Made by a program: the position numbers and the translations under genes
In this document: in pieces, positions 1 to 5,109 of the stretch
Numbering within the stretch: the stretch's first letter is position 1
Layout of the letters: each line of letters starts with the position of its first letter
Notes under the pieces: model-generated
Seen by the model: the letters and a program-made list of their open reading frames with translations, nothing else
Databases searched by the model: none
Told to the model about the DNA's origin: nothing
DNA from: Firmicutes bacterium UBA5449
Lineage (GTDB): Bacteria > Bacillota > SHA-98 > UBA4971
Reading direction: 5' to 3'
Assembly (NCBI GenBank): GCA_002424305.1
Contig: DIQZ01000063.1
Location: 1-5,109, forward strand
Length of the DNA stretch: 5,109 nucleotides

Positions 1-1533
1 AAAATCGTGCTGACTGCCAGGAATCCCAACGAGTTTCCTATGGAAGGCGTAAGGGTAGAAGGTGGTTTAAGCTCTGCTTTTCAATCTACGGCTACAGGGA
101 AATCCCAGGGTAATGTACGGATTTACGGTGATACTCCGTATGGGCTTTCTGAAGCAGATTCAACATTTATATGGGATGTCGGCAGCCTATATCCTAATGA
201 AGCTGCTCGTGCCGAGATTAACGTGGCTACGAGACGTAGCAGCACCGGGGGATTCGGGTTTTCTGAAGAAGGCGTGTACCCTGTCGATAGAGGGTTCCGG
301 CTTACATATGGCATGCTTGGGAAAGATCAGACAAGAAGCACAACTCCCAACTCGATAATAGCCCACGAAAATCCCAAGGCTTTAGGGCTTAATACCGGTT
401 CTTCCAGTGTAGCAAGCAATCCGCTTGAGCGCGAATGGCCTCATCTCAAGAGGTCTTTCCCGGAGAGGTCATCTCCTATAGGGCCTGTGTCAGGAGATTC
501 TGATAGTAACGGAAAGAAGCCGGTTGAAGACCCGCAGACAAGTACTTCTCTCATGGCTCTAGTTAGACAGCTTGAGGAACCTGTTGAGATTGTGAGGGTT
601 CACGAGTCAGGACTGTTCAAGGTGATAGCCACAGGAGTCTCAGACAACATTGGAGTCGAAGATGATAAGTTCACTGTGCCTTCAAGAGAGGAAGCTGAGT
701 GGATAATCGAGCTGTGGGTGAATTGCCCAGCAGAAGAGTCGGGGTCAAAGGCGCAGCAGGAAGCTCAGCCGGCAGGGCAGCCGAAAGGGTGGAACGGTTG
801 GATAGTCACCCTTCTCCTGGGTGAGCACTTGACTGCAGAGGAGATAGAGAAGTTTGTATTTGTGCCGGGACATCCTGATATACAAGATGGGATCTTGACA
901 ATAGACGTGACCTACCCCGAGCCGGGAATCACGCGCGTAACGATCATCTGGTACTGGCACCAACAAGCCGGCAATCGGTTCCTGCCGGGTTCTAGCGCTT
1001 ACCTTGCCTTGAAGGTCACAACCGACGGATTGCCGCCAAGTTCGGAAGATCTCATCTTCTGCGATGAGATCAACATGGAGTATAACCCTGTAGGAAGTGG
1101 TTATTGGCACCAAGTGCCTCTTGACCCTATATACATCAAGAGTGTCGAGGAGCCACATGCTGATGTATCGGTGACTGCGACGCGTCTTGACTGGAGAGTC
1201 CGCAAATCAGGGACTTATGCTGCACTGGCCACGGAGATTACCGCTACAGGTATTGGAACGCTTTCCGTGCAATTCAGCGAGTTCGTGGATCTTACAAGGA
1301 CAGACGGAGTACCAGGAGCGATGGCGGCATTCTACGGGTTTGGGGATGATCTGGCCGCAGCCGAGGCCGCAGGATGGATATCATCGGCAGAACTGAACAA
1401 CAAGACTCGACATATTGACCTGTCTGAGCCTGTACCGGTTCTGATGTGGTCAAAGATAAGTGTGGGCGACGAAGTATCGTCTGCAGAGTATGAGAGTACG
1501 GGGGTGATAACGTTCATAGTCAGCAACAATTAA
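1..1533 (+). CDS. Surface/secreted multidomain beta-rich protein, 5' end missing
   Basis: The reading frame is open from the first base to TAA at 1531-1533. The first two codons (Lys-Ile) continue straight into the GTG at 7, with no ribosome binding site visible, so this is the 3' part of a longer gene and the GTG is probably internal. Residue numbers here count that GTG as 1. Residues 1-100 look like a DUF11-type beta-sandwich: an N-x(4)-P-x-x-G-V-x-V pattern, then WDVGSLYPNEAARAEI, which resembles the 'W-x-hG-x-L-x-P-G-e' edge of that fold. Residues 105-185 are a Ser/Pro/Asn/Gly-rich spacer, and 243-261 are a second Gln/Ala/Gly/Ser linker. Residues 262-380 are beta-rich with many aromatics. 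Residues 387-508 are a domain shared with the next gene product. There are only two cysteines (240, 352). No enzymatic motif is visible. The role is inferred to be extracellular or surface structural, and the specific function is unknown. Confidence 0.85.
   Translation, partial: KIVLTARNPNEFPMEGVRVEGGLSSAFQSTATGKSQGNVRIYGDTPYGLSEADSTFIWDVGSLYPNEAARAEINVATRRSSTGGFGFSEEGVYPVDRGFRLTYGMLGKDQTRSTTPNSIIAHENPKALGLNTGSSSVASNPLEREWPHLKRSFPERSSPIGPVSGDSDSNGKKPVEDPQTSTSLMALVRQLEEPVEIVRVHESGLFKVIATGVSDNIGVEDDKFTVPSREEAEWIIELWVNCPAEESGSKAQQEAQPAGQPKGWNGWIVTLLLGEHLTAEEIEKFVFVPGHPDIQDGILTIDVTYPEPGITRVTIIWYWHQQAGNRFLPGSSAYLALKVTTDGLPPSSEDLIFCDEINMEYNPVGSGYWHQVPLDPIYIKSVEEPHADVSVTATRLDWRVRKSGTYAALATEITATGIGTLSVQFSEFVDLTRTDGVPGAMAAFYGFGDDLAAAEAAGWISSAELNNKTRHIDLSEPVPVLMWSKISVGDEVSSAEYESTGVITFIVSNN
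1165..1530 (+). other. C-terminal domain shared with the downstream secreted protein
   Basis: This encodes residues 387-508 (GTG at 7 taken as 1) of the first protein. It aligns over its whole length with residues 95-223 of the gene product at 1628-2356. Anchors are LDWRVRKSGTYAA against WDWRILKPGTYAA, YGFGDDLAAAEAAGW against YSYGEDVAAAEQNGW, ELNN against DLNN, and SSAEYESTGVITF against SSCEYENRGTITI. I do not recognise the domain as a named family. It appears as alternating beta strands with one short Ala-rich helix (D-[LV]-AAAE). Confidence 0.8.
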
Positions 1534-1536
1534 GAA

Positions 1537-1597
1537 GGCAACAGGGATCGAGGTAGATCCCTTAGCCGAGATGGGCTCTAGCCCATCAGCGTACCTC
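1537..1597 (+). ncRNA. Candidate structured leader RNA with possible pseudoknot
   Basis: The gap between the first two genes holds two perfect inverted repeats and a third complementarity linking them. The first is GGGATC (1544-1549) with GATCCC (1556-1561) around a 6-base loop, GAGGTA (1550-1555). It may be extended by GGC (1537-1539) with GCC (1565-1567) across an internal loop. The second is GATGGGCT (1570-1577) with AGCCCATC (1580-1587), best drawn as 7 bp with a TCTA tetraloop. The whole loop of the first hairpin is complementary to TACCTC (1592-1597), just 3' of the second hairpin, so an H-type pseudoknot or a two-state switch is possible. No U-tract follows either stem, so it is not an obvious terminator. 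It matches no riboswitch class I can recall. Function is inferred only from base pairing. Confidence 0.4.
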
Positions 1598-1610
1598 AAA
1601 ATAACTCATT

Positions 1611-1630
1611 AAGGGGGACAAATGTAAATG
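1611..1630 (+). promoter_or_regulatory. Ribosome binding site followed by ATG-TAA-ATG
   Basis: A strong Shine-Dalgarno, AAGGGGG (1611-1617), stands before two in-frame ATGs. The first (1622-1624), 4 bases after the purine run, is followed at once by TAA (1625-1627). The second (1628-1630), 10 bases after it, opens the signal peptide. The true start must be the second because the first codes for methionine only. The minimal start-stop may let ribosomes initiate, terminate and re-initiate in place. Confidence 0.7.
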
Positions 1631-2356
1631 AAAAAGCTATTGGTTTGTTTAGTGGTTTTAGCGTTCCTTTTGGTGCCGGCTATGGCGATGGCGAAAACTT
1701 ATAACCCAGGTATAGAACTGCCTGACGGCGCTGTCGAGGTGGAGCATTGGGAGATGGATGAGAAGGGTGCGTGGATACAACATAATTCAGGAGATCTCAT
1801 GTCCCTTGCTCGTTGCTGGAGGAGCGGTCCAACTCAGGGGACTTGCAACAAAGAGAACTGGACACTCAATTTCGTGCACCATGCATCAATGGCGCAGTGG
1901 TGCGAGTGGACAATCGGCGGGACTCGTTGGGACTGGCGTATACTGAAGCCTGGTACGTATGCAGCAGACTGCATTGAGTTCACTCTCAAGAGCAACAACG
2001 ACATAAGGATCACCTTCGCAGGATTCGACGACCTTCAGTATCTAGAAGAAGGTGGCGTAAAGACCACCATCGATACCTACTACAGCTACGGTGAAGATGT
2101 TGCAGCAGCAGAACAGAACGGTTGGACTAGGGCTATAGATCTCAACAACGATGAGGGCTTTATGATCTACGACGGTCCTGCTCTGCACGCTGGCCTGAGC
2201 ACCAAGCTACTCAACAAGATCGTGGTGGAGAATTGCAATTCCTCTTGCGAGTATGAGAATAGAGGGACAATCACAATCACGCTGCAGAACGTCAAACTCT
2301 GGGTTAATCCCGTAACGGGCACCTGGTTTACACCGGAACCTGCATCCGAAGTCTGA
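1628..2356 (+). CDS. Small secreted cysteine-containing protein of unknown function
   Basis: This is a complete 242-residue protein with a textbook Sec signal peptide: MKKLL, a hydrophobic core (residues 6-17), then VPAMAMA with likely signal peptidase I cleavage after Ala22. The mature part has six cysteines (63, 73, 92, 115, 203, 207), which suits an oxidising extracytoplasmic location with disulfides. Residues 23-90 are specific to this protein, with many Trp and Asp/Glu residues. Residues 95-223 form the domain shared with the C-terminus of the upstream protein, including WDWRILKPGTYAA, YGEDVAAAEQNGW and SSCEYENRGTITI. The tail (224-242) is Pro/Thr/Trp-containing. There is no type III pilin N-terminus (no GFTLIE), no lipobox and no sortase motif. 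It sits between two exported-protein genes upstream of a secretin, so it may be a substrate or accessory of that system. That is inference, and its actual function is unknown. Confidence 0.93.
   Translation: MKKLLVCLVVLAFLLVPAMAMAKTYNPGIELPDGAVEVEHWEMDEKGAWIQHNSGDLMSLARCWRSGPTQGTCNKENWTLNFVHHASMAQWCEWTIGGTRWDWRILKPGTYAADCIEFTLKSNNDIRITFAGFDDLQYLEEGGVKTTIDTYYSYGEDVAAAEQNGWTRAIDLNNDEGFMIYDGPALHAGLSTKLLNKIVVENCNSSCEYENRGTITITLQNVKLWVNPVTGTWFTPEPASEV
1910..2296 (+). other. Second copy of the shared C-terminal domain
   Basis: This encodes residues 95-223 of the small secreted protein. Conserved with the upstream copy are D-W-R-x(3)-x-G-T-Y-A-A, the G-[ED]-D-[LV]-A-A-A-E-x-x-G-W segment, L-N-N and S-S-x-E-Y-E-x-x-G-x-I-T. 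Cys115 and Cys207 here correspond to Ala408 and Ala493 in the upstream copy. The layout implies a tandem domain duplication, or transfer between neighbouring genes, followed by divergence. Confidence 0.8.
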
Positions 2357-2415
2357 GTCTGAGAAAATCAGATTGCGTTTTCCATCGGCGGAAAGCAACA
2401 TAGGTATCCCTTGTT
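2356..2415 (+). ncRNA. Three consecutive small hairpins in the gap after the secreted protein gene
   Basis: Three short helices follow one another almost without spacers. The first is 2356-2362 with 2368-2374 (core TCTGA/TCAGA, loop GAAAA, one G-U pair). The second is 2377-2383 with 2390-2396 (core TTTCC/GGAAA, loop ATCGGC, one G-U pair). The third is AACA plus AGG (2397-2404, one bulged T) with CCT plus TGTT (2409-2415), loop TATC. The first could serve as a weak terminator because GCGTTTT follows it, but the T run is short and interrupted. Each stem alone is modest. The close succession is what suggests a structured leader for the following gene. No known riboswitch consensus is recognised. 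Confidence 0.35.
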
Positions 2416-2433
2416 CATCAGGGTGAGTCCGAA

Positions 2434-2466
2434 ATCCGGGGGTGACCTCTCTGGTCGCCCCCGGAT
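2434..2466 (+). promoter_or_regulatory. Very strong 14-bp hairpin just upstream of the next ribosome binding site
   Basis: The left arm 2434-2447 (ATCCGGGGGTGACC) and right arm 2453-2466 (GGTCGCCCCCGGAT) pair over all 14 positions with a single G-U wobble (2443/2457) and a 5-base loop, TCTCT. The GC-rich stem would be stable in RNA. It is not a standard intrinsic terminator, because the bases after it (GACCAGGAAGG) contain no U-tract. It ends 7 bases before the Shine-Dalgarno AAGGAG. Plausible roles are attenuation, mRNA end protection after processing, or insulation between genes with different expression levels. The pairing is certain and the role is not. Confidence 0.6.
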
Positions 2467-2473
2467 GACCAGG

Positions 2474-2490
2474 AAGGAGAGACGGAGATG
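2474..2490 (+). promoter_or_regulatory. Ribosome binding site setting the start of the Ig-like exported protein
   Basis: AAGGAG at 2474-2479 lies 8 bases before ATG at 2488. This supports the long N-terminus (27 residues before the hydrophobic segment) over later internal starts. Confidence 0.7.
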
Positions 2491-4224
2491 TGCTTTTGGC
2501 TGGAATCTCTTCGACATAGGTACAGGGTGGCAGCAAGCATATTAAGCGGGCGAGCCCTGATAAAAAGAGCAGCTCTCGTGCTGATTGGTTTGGTTGCCAT
2601 CTTTGCTATGGCTTGCAGCCATGCAGGTGCGCAGATATCTTTGAGTTTTACCCCCATGCTTCTGGAGGTGACCGGAGCTCCGGGGTCTGTGAGGACATTT
2701 GAAGTGATCATGGTGAACGAGAGCAAAGTTGCAACCGCAGACTTCCTCATATACACCGCCGATCTGGCCCAAAAGCCCAATGGAGACTATGAAGTTGTGG
2801 ATGTGGGCAGGTCGGATTACTCGTGCGCTAAATGGATAAAGCTATCGGCAGACAAGGCTTCGGTAGGACCGAGCGAAGCCTTCGCCGTAAAGGGAACCAT
2901 GACAGTGCCGCGTGGAGCATCGGGCGGCAGATACGCCGCGGTTGTCTTCGAGCTTATTCCAGAGGAGAGAAAGGGAGACCCCGCGCTTGCTTCTAGTACG
3001 TTTGTGCAAAGGTTTGCTACAGTCGTGGAGCTTACCATTCCCGCGCGGCATGTGCAAAAGAGGCTTGATGTGACTGGGTTTAGTATCACACATGCCAGAG
3101 AGAAGCCTGCTTACGCCAGCATGTATGGCAAAGACGCTATCATACTTTCGGCTGAGGCCAGAAACGAAGGAGATATTCATGTTTTTGCCCAGGGACGCAT
3201 GATCTTGCGTGATGCTGCCGGGAAGAGGCTCATTGAGATACCGCTCGGCTCGGGACGGGGTATCGTCTTGCCTGGAGCTACTATCAATCTTGGCTCGGTT
3301 TTGCCTGGAGGCCTTGCCCCGGGCGAGTACATTACTGATATCTCAGTGAAGTATGGGGGAATGAGGCCTGCCACTGCCAAGGTTCCCTTCAGCGTTGGGG
3401 AGAGCGGGACAGAGGTCACCAAGATGGAAACGACCGCGGTGATTGCACCTTTCTCTGTTGACCCTGATCAGCTTGACTTGAGCGGCATCGCCGGCGCCAC
3501 TGTAGCGCGGCCACTGATTATTGAAAACCGCTCTGACCAGGCTATCCGCGTTGAGGGTCGTGTCGCAACGCTTGCATTCGATGATGCAGGAGAGCTCATC
3601 CTAGATGATGTAGAATCATCTACGCCAAGCTGCGCTGACTGGATCGAAGTAAAGCCTGATGTAGTTGAGATCAGGCCCAGGGCACGTCAAGTTGTACGCA
3701 TGATGCTATCAATTCCCAAGGGCGAGTCAGGTGGCAAATATGCAAACGTCATATTTACCGCAACACCTGTCGAGGCAGATGAATCTGCTATCTCTGACGC
3801 TCCGGCATGGTCCGGGGAAAGCGGTACTGTTGTGTTTCTGAAAGTCGGAAAAGAATTTGAAACCATAGGAGAGCTTGCTCCCATAACTATTGATGACGGA
3901 GGGCCTTCAGTGGGCACTGTTTTCGGAACCGTCTTTAAGAACACCGGGACAATCCACGTTAAACCAAGGGCATCCTTGGCTTTAAAGAAACGCATCATGC
4001 CTGAGAGTGTCCCTGGGATTGAATATGTTGGTCCGGGTTCACTGATTGATGTGCATTCACTGGATTTGGGTGAAGAAGTGAATGTTGTGTTACCTGGTGG
4101 TGTTCGAGCATTTGACGTAGCTTTATCCGGTCAGCTAGAACCAGGCGACTATGTAGTTGAGTTTCTCGTGCACTATGGAGGCAAGTCCCCACTATATGTA
4201 ATGCGGGAATTCACAGTCGAGTAG
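2488..4224 (+). CDS. Exported Ig-like protein with tandem duplicated unit, secretin-associated
   Basis: This is a complete 578-residue protein. A basic n-region (1-28, several Arg/Lys) precedes a hydrophobic segment (29-42). Cleavage could follow Ala48 (AGA|Q, signal peptidase I), or Cys43 in AMAC could be a poor lipobox. The rest is two diverged copies of one unit, about 50-303 and 320-578. Each begins with a module starting P-x-x-L-x-h plus N-[ER]-S and containing SCA-x-W (112-116, 381-385) and P-[RK]-G-x-SGG-[RK]-YA (141-150, 410-419), exactly 269 residues apart. Each ends with a module containing N-x-G-x-IHV (226-232, 485-491) and L-x-PG-[ED]-Y-x(5)-V-x-YGG (276-291, 550-565). Such beta-sandwich pairs resemble DUF916/DUF3324 (WxL-interacting) and chaperone-like Ig folds, but the match is by pattern only. 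No catalytic residues are seen. Lying 58 bases before a secretin gene, it is inferred to be a periplasmic or surface scaffold, chaperone or secretin partner. Confidence 0.92.
   Translation: MCFWLESLRHRYRVAASILSGRALIKRAALVLIGLVAIFAMACSHAGAQISLSFTPMLLEVTGAPGSVRTFEVIMVNESKVATADFLIYTADLAQKPNGDYEVVDVGRSDYSCAKWIKLSADKASVGPSEAFAVKGTMTVPRGASGGRYAAVVFELIPEERKGDPALASSTFVQRFATVVELTIPARHVQKRLDVTGFSITHAREKPAYASMYGKDAIILSAEARNEGDIHVFAQGRMILRDAAGKRLIEIPLGSGRGIVLPGATINLGSVLPGGLAPGEYITDISVKYGGMRPATAKVPFSVGESGTEVTKMETTAVIAPFSVDPDQLDLSGIAGATVARPLIIENRSDQAIRVEGRVATLAFDDAGELILDDVESSTPSCADWIEVKPDVVEIRPRARQVVRMMLSIPKGESGGKYANVIFTATPVEADESAISDAPAWSGESGTVVFLKVGKEFETIGELAPITIDDGGPSVGTVFGTVFKNTGTIHVKPRASLALKKRIMPESVPGIEYVGPGSLIDVHSLDLGEEVNVVLPGGVRAFDVALSGQLEPGDYVVEFLVHYGGKSPLYVMREFTVE
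2635..3396 (+). repeat. First copy of the duplicated two-module unit
   Basis: This encodes residues 50-303 of the Ig-like exported protein. It carries SCAKW, PRGASGGRYA, NEGDIHV and LAPGEY...YGG in that order. The match to the second copy is at protein level. The nucleotide sequences have diverged, so the duplication is old. Confidence 0.8.
3445..4221 (+). repeat. Second copy of the duplicated two-module unit
   Basis: This encodes residues 320-578 of the same protein, with SCADW, PKGESGGKYA, NTGTIHV and LEPGDY...YGG in the same order as the first copy. A short linker (304-319) separates the copies. Confidence 0.8.
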
Positions 4225-4268
4225 GGCAAGGCCTGCCTAAGGCGGAGCCTGTACAGGTACATGATTTC

Positions 4269-4285
4269 AAGGAGGGAACCATATG
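4269..4285 (+). promoter_or_regulatory. Strong ribosome binding site for the secretin gene
   Basis: AAGGAGGG (4269-4276) lies 6 bases before ATG at 4283, an almost ideal arrangement that fixes the secretin start. The preceding 44 bases after the upstream stop are GC-rich with only weak pairing and no clear terminator, so co-transcription with the preceding gene is likely. Confidence 0.75.
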
Positions 4286-5109
4286 ATTCAGAAAAAGAGA
4301 TTGCCGGCGGGATCCCCTAAAGCCCTTGTCCTGGTTGTTGCGATTATCGCAGCGACTTTGATTTTTCCCGCTGTGCTGTTGGCTGAGGAGCCCTTAGTGA
4401 CAAACATCTTCGACAGCGAAGACATAATAAACGTTCTTCGTGATATCTCTGCGCAGACAGGAGTAAACATCCTCGTAGAGCCGTCAGTGCAGGGTTGGGT
4501 GACGCTGGAGCTATATGATGTGCCTCTTGAGAAAGCCTTGGAAATGATAGTCGCTCCCTTCGGGTATGCCTTCGTGAAGGTGGGAGACTATTACTTGATA
4601 GGCATGCCGGATGCGATGAATCCCGCATTCCCCTTATTTACCAGGACGGAAGTAGTGAGGCTCAAGTATGCAAAAGCGGAGAATGCCTCAAAACTGCTAT
4701 CTGACTTTTTCAAACCGTATGTGAAAACCGGGCCTGACGAAAACATCCTCGTCATAACCGGGCCTGAGAATGTAATTTCCCGTGTCATGGCTGACGTAGA
4801 GAAGATCGACAAAGCCCCTCCTCAAGTACTCTTGGAAGCTCTTGTGGTGGAAGTGTCATCTGACACCGGGAAATCCCTGGGCGCGGATTGGCGATACGAA
4901 AACACTTGGGGCGAACCAAACGCAAGTGTGCCTGGGTCAGGTTTTGTTGATTTTATCTCCGGTATCTGGGGGATGAAGTACAGCGTAGCAGGTGGTCTTC
5001 AGCATGTCATGGCATCTATGAAGACGCTTATTGACTCAGGCAAGGCAGAGATCCATGCCACACCCCGTGTCGCGACCCTCGACGGAGAGCCTGCAGAGAT
5101 CTTCCTTGG
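4283..5109 (+). CDS. Outer-membrane secretin (PilQ/GspD superfamily), 3' end missing
   Basis: The frame is open from ATG to the right edge, giving 275 codons plus two bases. Residues 1-34 are a signal peptide: basic MIQKKR, a hydrophobic stretch 14-33, cleavage near LLA|EE. Residues 40-108 are an STN-like (secretin/TonB short N-terminus, N0) domain: IINVLRDISAQTGVNILVEP, then VTLELYDVPLEKALEMI and Y-Y-L-I-G. Residues 121-178 are a NolW-like N1 domain: EVVRLKYAKAENASKLLSDF, then ENILVITGP and a final helix ending VEKIDKAPPQV. The secretin core starts near 180 with QVLLEALVVEVS and continues to ATPRVATLDGEPAEIFLG, matching the family's 'P-x-[hL]-x-T-x-[DN]-x-x-x-A-x-I-x-h-G' motif. Secretins form large ring channels in the outer membrane for type IV pili or type II secretion. 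A short STN plus a single N1 domain favours a PilQ-like form, but which system it serves cannot be decided without the C-terminus and the flanking genes. Confidence 0.93.
   Translation, partial: MIQKKRLPAGSPKALVLVVAIIAATLIFPAVLLAEEPLVTNIFDSEDIINVLRDISAQTGVNILVEPSVQGWVTLELYDVPLEKALEMIVAPFGYAFVKVGDYYLIGMPDAMNPAFPLFTRTEVVRLKYAKAENASKLLSDFFKPYVKTGPDENILVITGPENVISRVMADVEKIDKAPPQVLLEALVVEVSSDTGKSLGADWRYENTWGEPNASVPGSGFVDFISGIWGMKYSVAGGLQHVMASMKTLIDSGKAEIHATPRVATLDGEPAEIFL

Noticed and set aside
745..1158. 137-codon open frame on the minus strand inside the first gene
   Set aside because: It lies wholly inside a well-supported coding region, has no convincing start context, and its translation is Arg/Leu/Tyr-rich without domain-like features.
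1628..1700. Secreted protein as a type IV pilin
   Set aside because: The N-terminus is a standard Sec signal with AMA cleavage; there is no glycine-phenylalanine prepilin site with a Glu at position 5 of the mature part.
2351..2363. Direct repeat GTCTGA-GTCTGA across the stop codon of the secreted protein gene
   Set aside because: Two copies of six bases are too little to call a repeat element; part of it is accounted for by the small hairpin there.
2356..2381. Intrinsic terminator after the secreted protein gene
   Set aside because: The stem is short with a G-U pair, and the following GCGTTTT is a weak, displaced T run, so I list it only as a hairpin.
2356..2415. c-di-GMP-I (GEMM) riboswitch upstream of the Ig-like/secretin genes
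   Set aside because: The context would suit it, but I could not find the conserved GNRA tetraloop/receptor arrangement or the GCAAAGCC-type core, so I did not call it.
2418..2780. 120-codon minus-strand frame over the start of the Ig-like protein gene
   Set aside because: It crosses the strong hairpin and the ribosome binding site of the plus-strand gene and encodes nothing recognisable; it is an antisense shadow.
4248..4257. Perfect 10-base palindrome CCTGTACAGG before the secretin gene
   Set aside because: One short self-complementary site without a second copy or nearby promoter is easily due to chance.
4344..4812. Overlapping minus-strand frames opposite the secretin
   Set aside because: The plus strand encodes recognisable STN and NolW-like domains through this region, so the antisense frames are incidental.

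Overview
The window holds four genes, all on the plus strand and closely spaced: a surface-protein gene cut by the left edge, a small secreted protein, a large exported protein with a duplicated two-part architecture, and the front part of an outer-membrane secretin that runs off the right edge. The secretin is the only gene that can be assigned to a named family with confidence, and it makes this part of a type IV pilus or type II secretion-like locus in a double-membraned bacterium. Base composition is roughly balanced. Arginine AGA/AGG and isoleucine ATA codons are frequent, and every complete start has a strong purine-rich Shine-Dalgarno. With the secretin, this would suit a diderm member of the Firmicutes or a Thermotogota/Synergistota-like lineage, but the taxonomic guess is weak.

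Layout: 1-1533 is the 3' part of a multidomain surface protein, with a DUF11-like beta-sandwich segment, a long Ser/Pro/Asn-rich spacer, a middle beta-rich region and a C-terminal domain. A 94-base gap with a compact, possibly pseudoknotted RNA structure follows. A 242-residue secreted protein is at 1628-2356. Its C-terminal half is clearly homologous to the C-terminal domain of the preceding protein, so a tandem pair shares an apparently unnamed domain. Next is a 131-base gap that can fold into a chain of four hairpins, the last very strong (14 bp) and just upstream of the ribosome binding site. A 578-residue exported protein at 2488-4224 is made of two diverged copies of a unit of about 260 residues, each with two Ig-like modules. 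It resembles periplasmic or surface scaffold/chaperone folds (DUF916/WxL-interacting-protein style). After 58 bases the secretin starts at 4283, with a signal peptide, an STN-like N0 domain, a NolW-like N1 domain and the beginning of the secretin core.

Inferred working model: the genes form one transcription unit in which the secretin provides the outer-membrane pore, the Ig-like protein acts in the periplasm or at the surface as an assembly partner or scaffold, and the first two proteins are candidate exported or surface products sharing a common module. The usual pilM-pilN-pilO-pilP neighbours are not in the part seen. The most interesting points are the shared domain with a correlated cysteine replacement, the internally duplicated protein beside a secretin, and the structured RNA leaders between the genes.
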